Of a stretch of DNA of 14,506 bases, positions 7,416 to 13,679 are shown piece by piece. Below the pieces are notes generated by a model. The model worked only from the letters and a program-made list of their open reading frames with translations. It was not told the DNA's origin and searched no databases. Both the position numbers and the translations under genes were made by a program. The stretch spans positions 1 through 14,506 of the forward strand of contig JAGOBX010000037.1 in assembly GCA_017999075.1 (NCBI GenBank). Reading direction: 5' to 3'. How positions within the stretch are numbered: position 1 is the first letter of the stretch; every line of letters starts with the position of its first letter. Source of the stretch: Candidatus Babelota bacterium (GTDB lineage: Bacteria > JAGOBX01).

Positions 7416-10400
7416 TTATTTTATTTCTATGTTTCTATTGCTTGAATTAAGTTTATCCCAATCCCCGTCCTGAAGAAATTTGTATTCATAATGACCTGGT
7501 TTCAACTGTATTCTTATGCTCCATTTTCCATTATCTGTTTTTTCAAGTTTATACTGTTCTGTATTCCAGTCATTAAATGAACCTGCTATAGTTACTTTAT
7601 TTGCAGACGGAGCAATAACTTCAAACAGAGTTCCGTTTTGCTGAAGAACTGAAGAATTTGAAGAAACTTTTATTTTTCGATTGTCTTTATTTAGAATATC
7701 CCAATCCCCGTTCTGAAGAAACTTATATTCATATTCACCCGGAGCAAGATCAATATAAACTCTCCATTTACCGTTTTCAGCGCGGGCGAGTTTACAAGCA
7801 GAATTGTTCCATTCATTAAACGAACCTGCTATTGTAACCTCATTTGCGTTTGGCGCTGAAACTTCAAACAATGTTGATTTCGTCAATCCCGACATCGGTT
7901 TAACTGTAACTGATCTGTTATCTTTATTCAGTTTATCCCAGTCATTATCCTGAATAAATTTATATTCATAAGTCCCTTTTTCAAGTTCTATATCTACAGA
8001 CCAATTTCCATTTCCATCGGAATTCATAGGCATATTGTTCATATCCCAATTGTTAAAACTTCCAGCAACATTCATTTTTTTAGCATCAGGCGCAAAAATT
8101 TTAAATGATTGCCTTACCGGCTGTTTCGAAGCACTTTTTTTATTAAGAAAATTTTTTGAAAATTCAGTATCAGTATTATATAAAACAATAGCAGAACGCG
8201 ATGCAGCTCTGACAGAATTCTTTGTGATGTTTGCTTTGACATTATCGCCGTAAAAATTATGTTTATCTGCTGCCATATACCATTGCGATTCAGGAATATT
8301 AACAGAAGTTTCAAATGGATTAGGATTATATATTACAAGACAATTTTCCCATTTATCCGAAGTGCCGCCTTTGTTGATAATAAAAGCTACGCATTTAGAC
8401 GGCAATTCATAATTCAAATCATCATCAAGAAAATATATATTATTTTTTATTTCTTTCCCTGTTTCAAATCTGAATAGAGGATGCTCACTTCTCAATTTTA
8501 TTAATCCTTTATAATAATTGGAAACATTCAGATATTTTTCCTTTCTTGTCCAGTCAACCTGATTTACCGCATCTCCTTTATTATACGGATTATCAATAAA
8601 ATTCTTACTCCTCAAAAAATCCTGTCCCACCTGAATAAACGGAATTCCCTGTGATGTCATCAGTATAGCTGCGCCAAGTTTATCCATTTCTATTCTGTCT
8701 GCGTCAGAAATCGACAAATCTCGTTCCGTAGAAATGACAAGTTTATCCCACAATGAATAATTATCGTGGCATTCAATATAATTAATTGTTTCATTTGGTT
8801 CTGCGGCAAAATCAGTTACGCTTGCAATAACTCCTTTTTTTATTCCTTCTACATTATTGCCAGCCTGGATGTAACCTTGCGATGCATCGCTTACTCCTGC
8901 TTTTATAGCGCTTCTGAAATGATCATTGAAACATCCGAATCCTTTATTTTTCTGAGTTCCTTTAACAGTAGCTGCAGGAACGAGCGACGTTCCTCCTGTC
9001 CATGGTTCGCCGTAAACAAGTATATCGGATTTAATTTTTTTTAATTCTTCAACAGCAATTTTCATTGTTTCCAGATCTATCAATCCCATTAAATCAAACC
9101 TGAATCCGTCAATATCGTATTCTTTTACCCAATATTTCAGAGAATCAATAATATATTTTCTTCCCATCAAAGATTCACTGCGAAATTCGTTGCCGCATCC
9201 AGAACCATTCGAATATCCTCCGTCTTCTCTTACTCTATAATAATAATTAGGAGCAAGTCCGTTAAAACTCACTCTAACCTCAGGGTTTCCTTCTGCTGTA
9301 TGATTATACACTACATCCATAATTACTTTTATCCCTTTTTTATGAAATGCGTCAACCATTTTTTTTGTTTCAATAACTCTTGTTCTATCATCGCGTTTGG
9401 TAGAATAAGCTCCTTCAGGAGAATTAAAATGAAACGGCATATATCCCCAGTTATGTTCATCTTTGTTCTCATCATTATCAAAATCCTGAAACGGCATAAT
9501 CTGAACTGCATTCACTCCAATTTCTTCAATATGTGAAAGCATTGTAGAAATGTCTTTATTTTTTGGAAGATACGAAGGATACTCTGTTAATCCTAAATAT
9601 TTTCCGCGATTCTCCACTCCGGAACTCGGATTAATTGAAATTTCTCGAATATGAAGTTGGTATACCACTGCATTAGAAATAGGAAATACTGGAGCTTTCG
9701 CGATATTTATGTTATCAGGAGCAATTATCAAACATCTGCCCCTCGTAGCAGTATTGCATTTCGAATAAGGGTCCATAACTTCATATTCTTCATTAATAAA
9801 CACAGAATGAAAAGTATAATATTTGTTCGCAAGATTCCCATAAATTTTTACTTCCCAAATACCGTTCCCTATATCAGACATCTTATGTTTTTCCGGAGAA
9901 CCCCCTTGAGGCTGTTCATATATATTAACAAATAATTCATTAGCCGTAGGAGCAAATGTCCTGAAAATTGTATAGTTCTCAGAATATGATGCCCCAAGTT
10001 CTATATCTTTATAATAATATGGATCATCTATAATTTTTCCTGCTGTTAAAGGTCCTTCTTTATATCCCGGTATTGAAACATAACCTTCTATTTTGGAAGT
10101 AACTGAAATCGGATTTTCAAGCATACATTCTATTACTTTTATTTTCCCATTGCTGAATTTGGGAGTAACTGAAACAGTTTTATGAATAGTACCCTGTCTG
10201 TCTTTATAAATAACATCTTCAGATTTAAAATTAATCTGATTCAGACTTTTTGACAAAATAATTGAAAACGATTTTGTGGAATTCATCAATGACTTTACTA
10301 CTCGAGGAGAAACATCAGGTTTTGATTCATATACTTTTCTGTCTTCACTTAACAAATAAATATGATTCCCATAATTTTTTATATTAAAAAATCTGTCAGG

Positions 10401-10679
10401 ATCATCTTTAAGTTCCCATTCTTTAAAACGAGGCAGCATACCAAAATCATCTGCGTTGCCGTATTCTGTAGGATTTAAAATAAAATAAACTCCAAAATCA
10501 TCTTTCCCTGTCTGAGTCAAAGCTCCTGATTTGTTTGTATGAATTCCCCAGACCCATAATGTCCAGTGTTCATAATCACCGTCAGGTCTATGGTAATGAA
10601 CAGTTATTTCATTGGAAAAAATAGGAACCGAATAAATGACTACAAATATAAATATTAATAAAAATATAATTCTTTTCAT
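7416..10679 (-). CDS. pulA: Exported type I pullulanase (GH13) with CBM41 and three C-terminal CBM48/AMPK-type modules
   Basis: The 1087-residue protein starts with a signal peptide (hydrophobic to about 20, likely cut near IFS-NE; no lipobox Cys). Next come a CBM41 module (about 24-120; ITVHYHRPDGDYEHWTLWVW), an N-terminal E-set/CBM48 domain (about 232-320) and the GH13 barrel. Barrel motifs are VVYQLHIREIS, the pullulanase motif HNWGYMPFHFNSPEGAYST, region I DVVYNH (455-460), region II DGFRFD with nucleophile D529, region III YGEPW with acid/base E558, and region IV HDN with D639. A C-terminal beta domain (about 720-836) follows, then three 70-residue repeats from about 858, 937 and 1018. 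The enzyme should hydrolyse alpha-1,6 branches of pullulan, starch or glycogen in the periplasm or outside the cell. SD GGAGG sits 6 nt before the ATG. It is first in an operon with trkA and trkH. Confidence 0.96.
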   Translation of the reverse strand: MKRIIFLLIFIFVVIYSVPIFSNEITVHYHRPDGDYEHWTLWVWGIHTNKSGALTQTGKDDFGVYFILNPTEYGNADDFGMLPRFKEWELKDDPDRFFNIKNYGNHIYLLSEDRKVYESKPDVSPRVVKSLMNSTKSFSIILSKSLNQINFKSEDVIYKDRQGTIHKTVSVTPKFSNGKIKVIECMLENPISVTSKIEGYVSIPGYKEGPLTAGKIIDDPYYYKDIELGASYSENYTIFRTFAPTANELFVNIYEQPQGGSPEKHKMSDIGNGIWEVKIYGNLANKYYTFHSVFINEEYEVMDPYSKCNTATRGRCLIIAPDNINIAKAPVFPISNAVVYQLHIREISINPSSGVENRGKYLGLTEYPSYLPKNKDISTMLSHIEEIGVNAVQIMPFQDFDNDENKDEHNWGYMPFHFNSPEGAYSTKRDDRTRVIETKKMVDAFHKKGIKVIMDVVYNHTAEGNPEVRVSFNGLAPNYYYRVREDGGYSNGSGCGNEFRSESLMGRKYIIDSLKYWVKEYDIDGFRFDLMGLIDLETMKIAVEELKKIKSDILVYGEPWTGGTSLVPAATVKGTQKNKGFGCFNDHFRSAIKAGVSDASQGYIQAGNNVEGIKKGVIASVTDFAAEPNETINYIECHDNYSLWDKLVISTERDLSISDADRIEMDKLGAAILMTSQGIPFIQVGQDFLRSKNFIDNPYNKGDAVNQVDWTRKEKYLNVSNYYKGLIKLRSEHPLFRFETGKEIKNNIYFLDDDLNYELPSKCVAFIINKGGTSDKWENCLVIYNPNPFETSVNIPESQWYMAADKHNFYGDNVKANITKNSVRAASRSAIVLYNTDTEFSKNFLNKKSASKQPVRQSFKIFAPDAKKMNVAGSFNNWDMNNMPMNSDGNGNWSVDIELEKGTYEYKFIQDNDWDKLNKDNRSVTVKPMSGLTKSTLFEVSAPNANEVTIAGSFNEWNNSACKLARAENGKWRVYIDLAPGEYEYKFLQNGDWDILNKDNRKIKVSSNSSVLQQNGTLFEVIAPSANKVTIAGSFNDWNTEQYKLEKTDNGKWSIRIQLKPGHYEYKFLQDGDWDKLNSSNRNIEIK
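7419..8108 (-). repeat. Three tandem CBM48/AMPK-type glycogen-binding modules inside pulA
   Basis: Modules lie at about 8108-7899, 7871-7662 and 7628-7419. Each has the pattern APxAxxxxxAGSFNxW, then G(N/K)W(S/R)V, then EYKFxQxxDWDxLN and a closing NRxIxV strand. The second and third are also very alike in DNA, for example the plus-strand block around AATCCCCGT(T/C)CTGAAGAAA (starting near 7459 and 7699). This suggests a recent duplication. The first is more divergent. Confidence 0.88.
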
Positions 10680-10684
10680 AAAAA

Positions 10685-10690
10685 TCCTCC
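10685..10690 (-). promoter_or_regulatory. Ribosome binding site of pulA
   Basis: AGGAGG on the minus strand lies 6 nt before the ATG at 10679. It is a full-strength SD and fixes the start. It contrasts with the SD-less internal genes of both operons. Confidence 0.85.
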
Positions 10691-10802
10691 TAACTTTTAT
10701 TATTGTTAACTTATTTTTTTATCACTCAACTCATAAATATACCTTATCTTTACTTTAGTATACTTTATTTTAAACAATTAAATAAATTGACAATCAAAAT
10801 AA

Positions 10803-10830
10803 ATTATACTGAAATTTTTCATGCTGTCAA
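10803..10830 (-). promoter_or_regulatory. Sigma70-type promoter of the pulA-trkA-trkH operon
   Basis: On the minus strand TTGACA (10830-10825), a 16-nt spacer and TATAAT (10808-10803) are both consensus hexamers. Transcription would start near 10796, giving a leader of about 117 nt before pulA. The leader holds a second TATACT-like sequence near 10770-10765 but no good partner -35. Confidence 0.78.
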
Positions 10831-11315
10831 TGTATTTTGAACATAGTTTTTAATATAAATGTTTCCAAATGGCGGTTCTGCAATTTTTTACAAAATTTAT
10901 ATATTGATTATGAATAAATCAATTTTATAAAAACAAATATAATTACATTTCCATGACATTTCCAAATATATAAAATTAAAATTATCTTAACCGAATGAAA
11001 AACAACAAATTAAGTAAATTTACTATCAAAAAACTTGACAAAACAAAAAAAATATGATAAATTTAGGAAAACAAGGAAAAAAGGGATATAAAAGAAAATA
11101 ATCCCTTGCCTAAAAAGTTTTATTCGGCTTTTGCCGAAATCTATATACCTTAATTCATAATAAAATAAATTTATGGATTATTTGTATCGGATTTTTCAGT
11201 TGTTATTTGACATCGGGATTTTTAAAAATAATTAAATAATTCAATTCTCTCATATTTTTATAATTTACTATTACAAAATTATAATTTATATAATATTAAC
11301 CATAAAAAAACACCG

Positions 11316-11329
11316 TTAAAATTTTAACT
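11316..11329. repeat. Perfect 14-bp palindrome
   Basis: GTTAAAATTTTAAC reads the same on both strands. It lies just after a weak promoter-like pair (TTTACT at 11264-11269, TATATA at 11287-11292), where it could act as an operator. In AT-rich DNA chance occurrence is possible. Confidence 0.35.
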
Positions 11330-11398
11330 TTTTAAGAATTTTTAAGAAGTAAGCATTTTTTCGTGCGTTGTTAAGTTTAGTTTAAATAACTTTCCGAC

Positions 11399-11425
11399 TA
11401 AATCTTACCGGAGGTGGTAGATTTA
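11399..11425 (+). promoter_or_regulatory. Hairpin that presents a Shine-Dalgarno sequence in its loop
   Basis: The arms TAAATCT and AGATTTA pair (7 bp). After a one-base bulge ACC pairs with GGT, closing the hexaloop GGAGGT. The loop is an SD, and the last stem base is the A of the ATG at 11425. So both the SD and the start are inside one structure. A GGA in a hairpin loop is also the binding feature of CsrA/RsmA proteins, though whether this organism has CsrA is unknown. Confidence 0.5.
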
Positions 11426-11481
11426 TGAGGGTTTTAGTTTATAAAATAAAAAAAATATGCACTGAAATATTGCATGTTTAA
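11425..11481 (+). CDS. Possible 18-residue leader or small peptide behind a hairpin-loop SD
   Basis: ATG at 11425 is preceded by GGAGGT with 8-9 nt spacing and runs to a TAA at 11479. The product is MRVLVYKIKKICTEILHV, a short basic-hydrophobic peptide. The SD lies in the loop of the hairpin at 11399-11425. After the stop comes a T-rich stretch (11480-11500). The reading frame is too short for codon-bias evidence, so the case rests only on the SD and its structure. It could equally be a ribosome-binding element in a regulatory RNA. No family is recognised. Confidence 0.3.
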   Translation: MRVLVYKIKKICTEILHV

Positions 11482-11516
11482 TTTTTCTTGATTTTTTTTG
11501 ATGGTTTTAAAACTTG

Positions 11517-11543
11517 ATTTATTGATAATATTAATCAATAAAT
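11517..11543. repeat. 10-bp AT-only inverted repeat
   Basis: ATTTATTGAT and ATCAATAAAT are perfect inverted arms around the loop AATATTA. All-AT stems are weak as RNA terminators, so this may be a protein site or chance. Confidence 0.4.
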
Positions 11544-11627
11544 TCTAAATGTTGGGGTTTAGCAGGTTAAAATAATCAAATTTTTTCAGATTAAAATTTT
11601 CTAATCTTTTGTCGGAAAGAAAAAAAC

Positions 11628-11656
11628 TTGACATAATTTTTAGATTTTGCTATAAT
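11628..11656 (+). promoter_or_regulatory. Consensus sigma70 promoter of the porin transcript
   Basis: TTGACA (11628-11633), a 17-nt spacer and TATAAT (11651-11656) match consensus exactly. The spacer ends in TGC, giving an extended -10 (TGn). Transcription should start near 11663, leaving a leader of about 200 nt before the porin ATG. This is the strongest promoter in the window by eye. Confidence 0.88.
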
Positions 11657-11728
11657 AGTTGAATTATTTTATTATTGTGAAATTAATAAAAATAAGATAA
11701 CAACGAAAATACAATACAATCGGAGGTG

Positions 11729-11782
11729 ATGTTAATCATTTTTTTGTGTAAAATAATTTTGTTAAGTAATGACTTGACTTAA
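11729..11782 (+). CDS. Possible 17-residue leader peptide in the porin 5' leader
   Basis: ATG at 11729 follows GGAGGTGAT (11722-11730), a nine-base match to the usual 16S 3' end (ATCACCTCC). GGAGG to ATG spacing is only 2 nt, too short for efficient initiation by normal rules. The frame ends at a TAA at 11780 and would encode MLIIFLCKIILLSNDLT, a hydrophobic peptide. The stop codon lies in the right arm of the hairpin at 11760-11784. An ORF that ends inside a leader hairpin resembles attenuation leaders, but I see no run of regulatory codons. It may instead be a ribosome-docking site without translation. Confidence 0.3.
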   Translation: MLIIFLCKIILLSNDLT

Positions 11783-11822
11783 CAGAATTTTATTAAAAAA
11801 ATTCGACAAAAATCGAATTTTT
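11760..11822 (+). promoter_or_regulatory. Two consecutive leader hairpins upstream of the porin, the second terminator-like
   Basis: Hairpin 1 has arms TGTTAAGT (11760-11767) and ACTTAACA (11777-11784) with a 9-nt loop. Hairpin 2 has arms AAAAATTCGA (11797-11806) and TCGAATTTTT (11813-11822) with the loop CAAAAA, followed by AATTTTTATGG. Hairpin 2 plus its U-rich right side has terminator shape but a weak AT stem. Both lie in the porin leader, so they may tune transcription or mRNA stability. Confidence 0.5.
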
Positions 11823-11833
11823 AATTTTTATGG

Positions 11834-11852
11834 CTTACTCAAAGTAAGGAGG
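11834..11852 (+). promoter_or_regulatory. Porin ribosome binding site, partly in a small hairpin
   Basis: AAGGAGG (11846-11852) is 9 nt before the ATG at 11862 and decides the start. Its first bases lie in a 5-bp stem, CTTAC (11834-11838) with GTAAG (11844-11848), loop TCAAA. The stem covers only the edge of the SD, so any masking would be mild. Confidence 0.7.
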
Positions 11853-11861
11853 AAATTTCAA

Positions 11862-13169
11862 ATGAGAAAGTTAATATTATTTATGTTGGTTGTGTTAATC
11901 GCATTACCTGCTTATGCTGGACTTGATTTAAAAGATCTGAAACTTAACGGTCATTACAGATTAAGAGGTTATTATGTTCAAAATGATGATTCTCTTAGTA
12001 CAATTAATGATTTGAACAGGTTTTACAGACAGAGAATCTGGTTAGGAACAGAAGCAAATGTAGCTGAAAACGTATTATTCAATGTTACTTTAGAATTGGA
12101 AAAAGAATGGGGAAAATCAAATACAACTCCAGCTTCTCCTACAGCAACTTTAGTTTCAGGATATGTTAAATTTTCAAAATTGTTTGACAAAGAATTAGCA
12201 TTGACTATCGGACGTCAGGCATATCAGTTAAACAAAAATAATTTCGTTGTTTGGGATTCAGCAAACGGTCTTGACGGTATGAGATTAAACTATGTAGCAA
12301 GTGATTGGGAAATGGATGTATTGTATCTGAAAGTTGCCGAACCAGGTAATGTATCTACCACAACTTCTACATATTTAGCTGATACTACAACTGGGGTTGT
12401 TACAAAAACAGATGTTACTACAACTGTGTCTGGCGATCTAAATGATGTTGAATTTTACGGAGTTGTAGGAAACTACAAAGGCTTCAAAGGTCACAAACTT
12501 CAGGGATATGTTTTATTTGACAGAAATGGAAATGCTAATAACGAATCAAATTTAAAACGTTATATCGGTATACGCGGCGAAGGAGATATCCAGGCAGTTG
12601 AAGGATTATCTTATATTGCAGAATATATCAACCTCGGCGGAGATAATGGCGCTGTTAATGAAATTGATTACAAAGGTTCTTTAATTTATTTAAGCGGAGC
12701 TTATATGTTTAAAGATATGAAATCTTTAAAACTTGTTGCTGATTATTTGGTTGCTTCAGGCGATAATGATAATACTAACAATAAAGAAAAAGCATTTCAG
12801 TTTTCATCTTTCTCACAAAATGCTGGTACTGTAAATCTTGAAGGAAACTTCAATTTCGACAATGGAATGGACGCATACTTTTTTCAAAGAGGAACTTATT
12901 CAAATTTAAGAGCTCTTGGTATCGGTTTATCATTCAAACCTGCTGACAAATGGTTTGTAGGTACTAAATATTCTGTGTTAAAACAGGATAAAGTTGCTGC
13001 AGGCGCTGACAAAAAACTTGGTAACAACTTTGACTTATGCGCAAAATATGATTTAGGAAAAAATTATTGCGTAACTGCTGGTTACTCAATGTTTGATCCT
13101 AAAGAAAATTATGTAGCTAACGGCGAAAAAACTGAAGTTTTAGCAGCAGAATTCAGAATTAACTTCTAA
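11862..13169 (+). CDS. Outer-membrane beta-barrel porin, alginate-export (AlgE)-like
   Basis: The 435-residue protein has a clear signal peptide (MRKLILFMLVVLIALPAYA, cut after residue 19) and ends in Phe (EFRINF), the outer-membrane insertion signal. Alternating amphipathic strands run throughout. HYRLRGYYVQND, FYRQRIWLGTEANV and WDSANGLDGMRLNY (131-144) resemble the alginate-export/OprD-like porin families. The true substrate is not predictable. A Thr/Ser-rich stretch near 164-190 is probably a surface loop. It has no partner genes, its own promoter, a roughly 200-nt structured leader and a strong terminator, so it is monocistronic. Two Cys residues near the C-terminus (FDLCAKYDL, NYCVTAGY) are unusual for a porin and lie on neighbouring strands. 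I am sure of an outer-membrane barrel and less sure of the family. Confidence 0.88.
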   Translation: MRKLILFMLVVLIALPAYAGLDLKDLKLNGHYRLRGYYVQNDDSLSTINDLNRFYRQRIWLGTEANVAENVLFNVTLELEKEWGKSNTTPASPTATLVSGYVKFSKLFDKELALTIGRQAYQLNKNNFVVWDSANGLDGMRLNYVASDWEMDVLYLKVAEPGNVSTTTSTYLADTTTGVVTKTDVTTTVSGDLNDVEFYGVVGNYKGFKGHKLQGYVLFDRNGNANNESNLKRYIGIRGEGDIQAVEGLSYIAEYINLGGDNGAVNEIDYKGSLIYLSGAYMFKDMKSLKLVADYLVASGDNDNTNNKEKAFQFSSFSQNAGTVNLEGNFNFDNGMDAYFFQRGTYSNLRALGIGLSFKPADKWFVGTKYSVLKQDKVAAGADKKLGNNFDLCAKYDLGKNYCVTAGYSMFDPKENYVANGEKTEVLAAEFRINF

Positions 13170-13240
13170 TTCTAAAACGAGAATTTCAATTGAAACTTAT
13201 AGACTTTAAAAGTTTTTTAAAGTTAATTAAGTAATTTTTT

Positions 13241-13288
13241 GGGGATTTGTTCGAGCTTGAAAAAGCCGGACAAATCCCCTTTTTTTTT
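13241..13288 (+). terminator. Intrinsic terminator of the porin gene
   Basis: The outer stem GGGGATTTGT/ACAAATCCCC is extended by TCG/CGG with a wobble pair. The inner stem is GCTT/AAGC with a GAAA tetraloop. Nine T residues (13280-13288) follow at once. It starts about 70 nt after the porin stop. Confidence 0.95.
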
Positions 13289-13511
13289 GTAATAAAATCC
13301 GTACTTCCCATATAATATACTTTGTTCAAAAAACAATTATATTGCTGAATTTTTAAAATTACCCTCTATAACAATAATAAACATAATCAATGTCCGTGTT
13401 TTATATTTACAACGCAAATAAAAAAATATAAACAAATAAGTAAAAAAAATTAAAATAAGCAGATAGAAGTCTGAAAAATAAAAATTATTTATTAGAAATT
13501 TTAAAAAAATC

Positions 13512-13540
13512 TTGACAAACTATTATTCTTTAAATATAAT
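13512..13540 (+). promoter_or_regulatory. Consensus promoter of tRNA-Cys
   Basis: TTGACA (13512-13517), a 17-nt spacer and TATAAT (13535-13540). Transcription would start near 13547, about 60 nt before the mature tRNA. No other gene lies between. Confidence 0.88.
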
Positions 13541-13560
13541 AAGAAAGAACAAATAAAAAT

Positions 13561-13576
13561 CCTTGATTTTTCAAGG
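13561..13576 (+). repeat. Hairpin in the tRNA-Cys precursor leader
   Basis: CCTTGA-TTTT-TCAAGG, a 6-bp stem with a tetraloop, lies between the promoter and the tRNA. It is not followed at once by a T-run, so it is unlikely to terminate. It could mark the 5' leader for processing. Confidence 0.45.
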
Positions 13577-13605
13577 TAATAAAAAAAATCTATAATCAAA
13601 TTTCT

Positions 13606-13679
13606 GGCGACGTCGCCAAGCGGTAAGGCAGAGGTCTGCAAAATCTCCACCACCGGTTCAAATCCGGTCGTCGCCTCCA
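13606..13679 (+). tRNA. tRNA-Cys (anticodon GCA), CCA encoded
   Basis: Acceptor arms GGCGACG and CGTCGCC pair over 7 bp, with discriminator T and encoded CCA (13677-13679). The D stem is GCC/GGC. The anticodon arm is GAGGT-CTGCAAA-ATCTC with GCA at the anticodon position. The T arm is ACCGG-TTCAAAT-CCGGT. The U discriminator with a GCA anticodon is the identity set of tRNA-Cys. The 5' dozen bases form a perfect palindrome (see findings). No T-rich terminator hairpin is obvious just downstream. Confidence 0.97.

Larger units (their letters stand above)
10831..11627. other. Long AT-rich intergenic region with hairpins and no conventional gene
   Basis: No ORF over about 20 codons is credible here on either strand. 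What can be seen from left to right: the inverted repeat TTGATT/AATCAA near 10905-10925; two overlapping Lys-rich ORFs (10995-11057 and 11054-11101) without SD; a hairpin AAGGGAT/ATCCCTT (11081-11107); a GC-rich hairpin TTCGGC-TTTT-GCCGAA (11123-11138) without a T-tract; a perfect palindrome at 11316-11329; the SD-loop hairpin and short ORF at 11399-11481; a 10-bp AT hairpin at 11517-11543; and a hairpin AGATTA/TAATCT followed by TTTT (11588-11611). The density of structures suggests regulatory or small-RNA content rather than empty spacer, but none matches a riboswitch class I recognise. Confidence 0.5.

Noticed and set aside
8035-9935. Several 70-95 codon frames on the plus strand opposite pulA, and similar ones opposite trkA, trkH and the radical SAM gene
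   Set aside because: They are antisense shadows of well-supported genes with clear domains, with no SD and unlikely composition.
10788-10810. Plus-strand TTGACA followed by TATACT in the pulA upstream region
   Set aside because: The spacer is only 11 nt, too short for a sigma70 promoter; the overlapping minus-strand pair at 10803-10830 has proper spacing.
11123-11138. GC-rich hairpin TTCGGC-TTTT-GCCGAA as an intrinsic terminator
   Set aside because: Neither strand has a T-tract directly after the stem, so it was kept only as a structural element.
11207-11236. Plus-strand TTGACA at 11207 as a promoter
   Set aside because: No acceptable -10 hexamer at 16-18 nt; the nearest matches are AATTAA or ATTAAA.
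10680-11861. Replication origin in the long AT-rich divergent region
   Set aside because: I found no DnaA boxes of the TTATCCACA type and no dnaA, dnaN or gyr neighbours.
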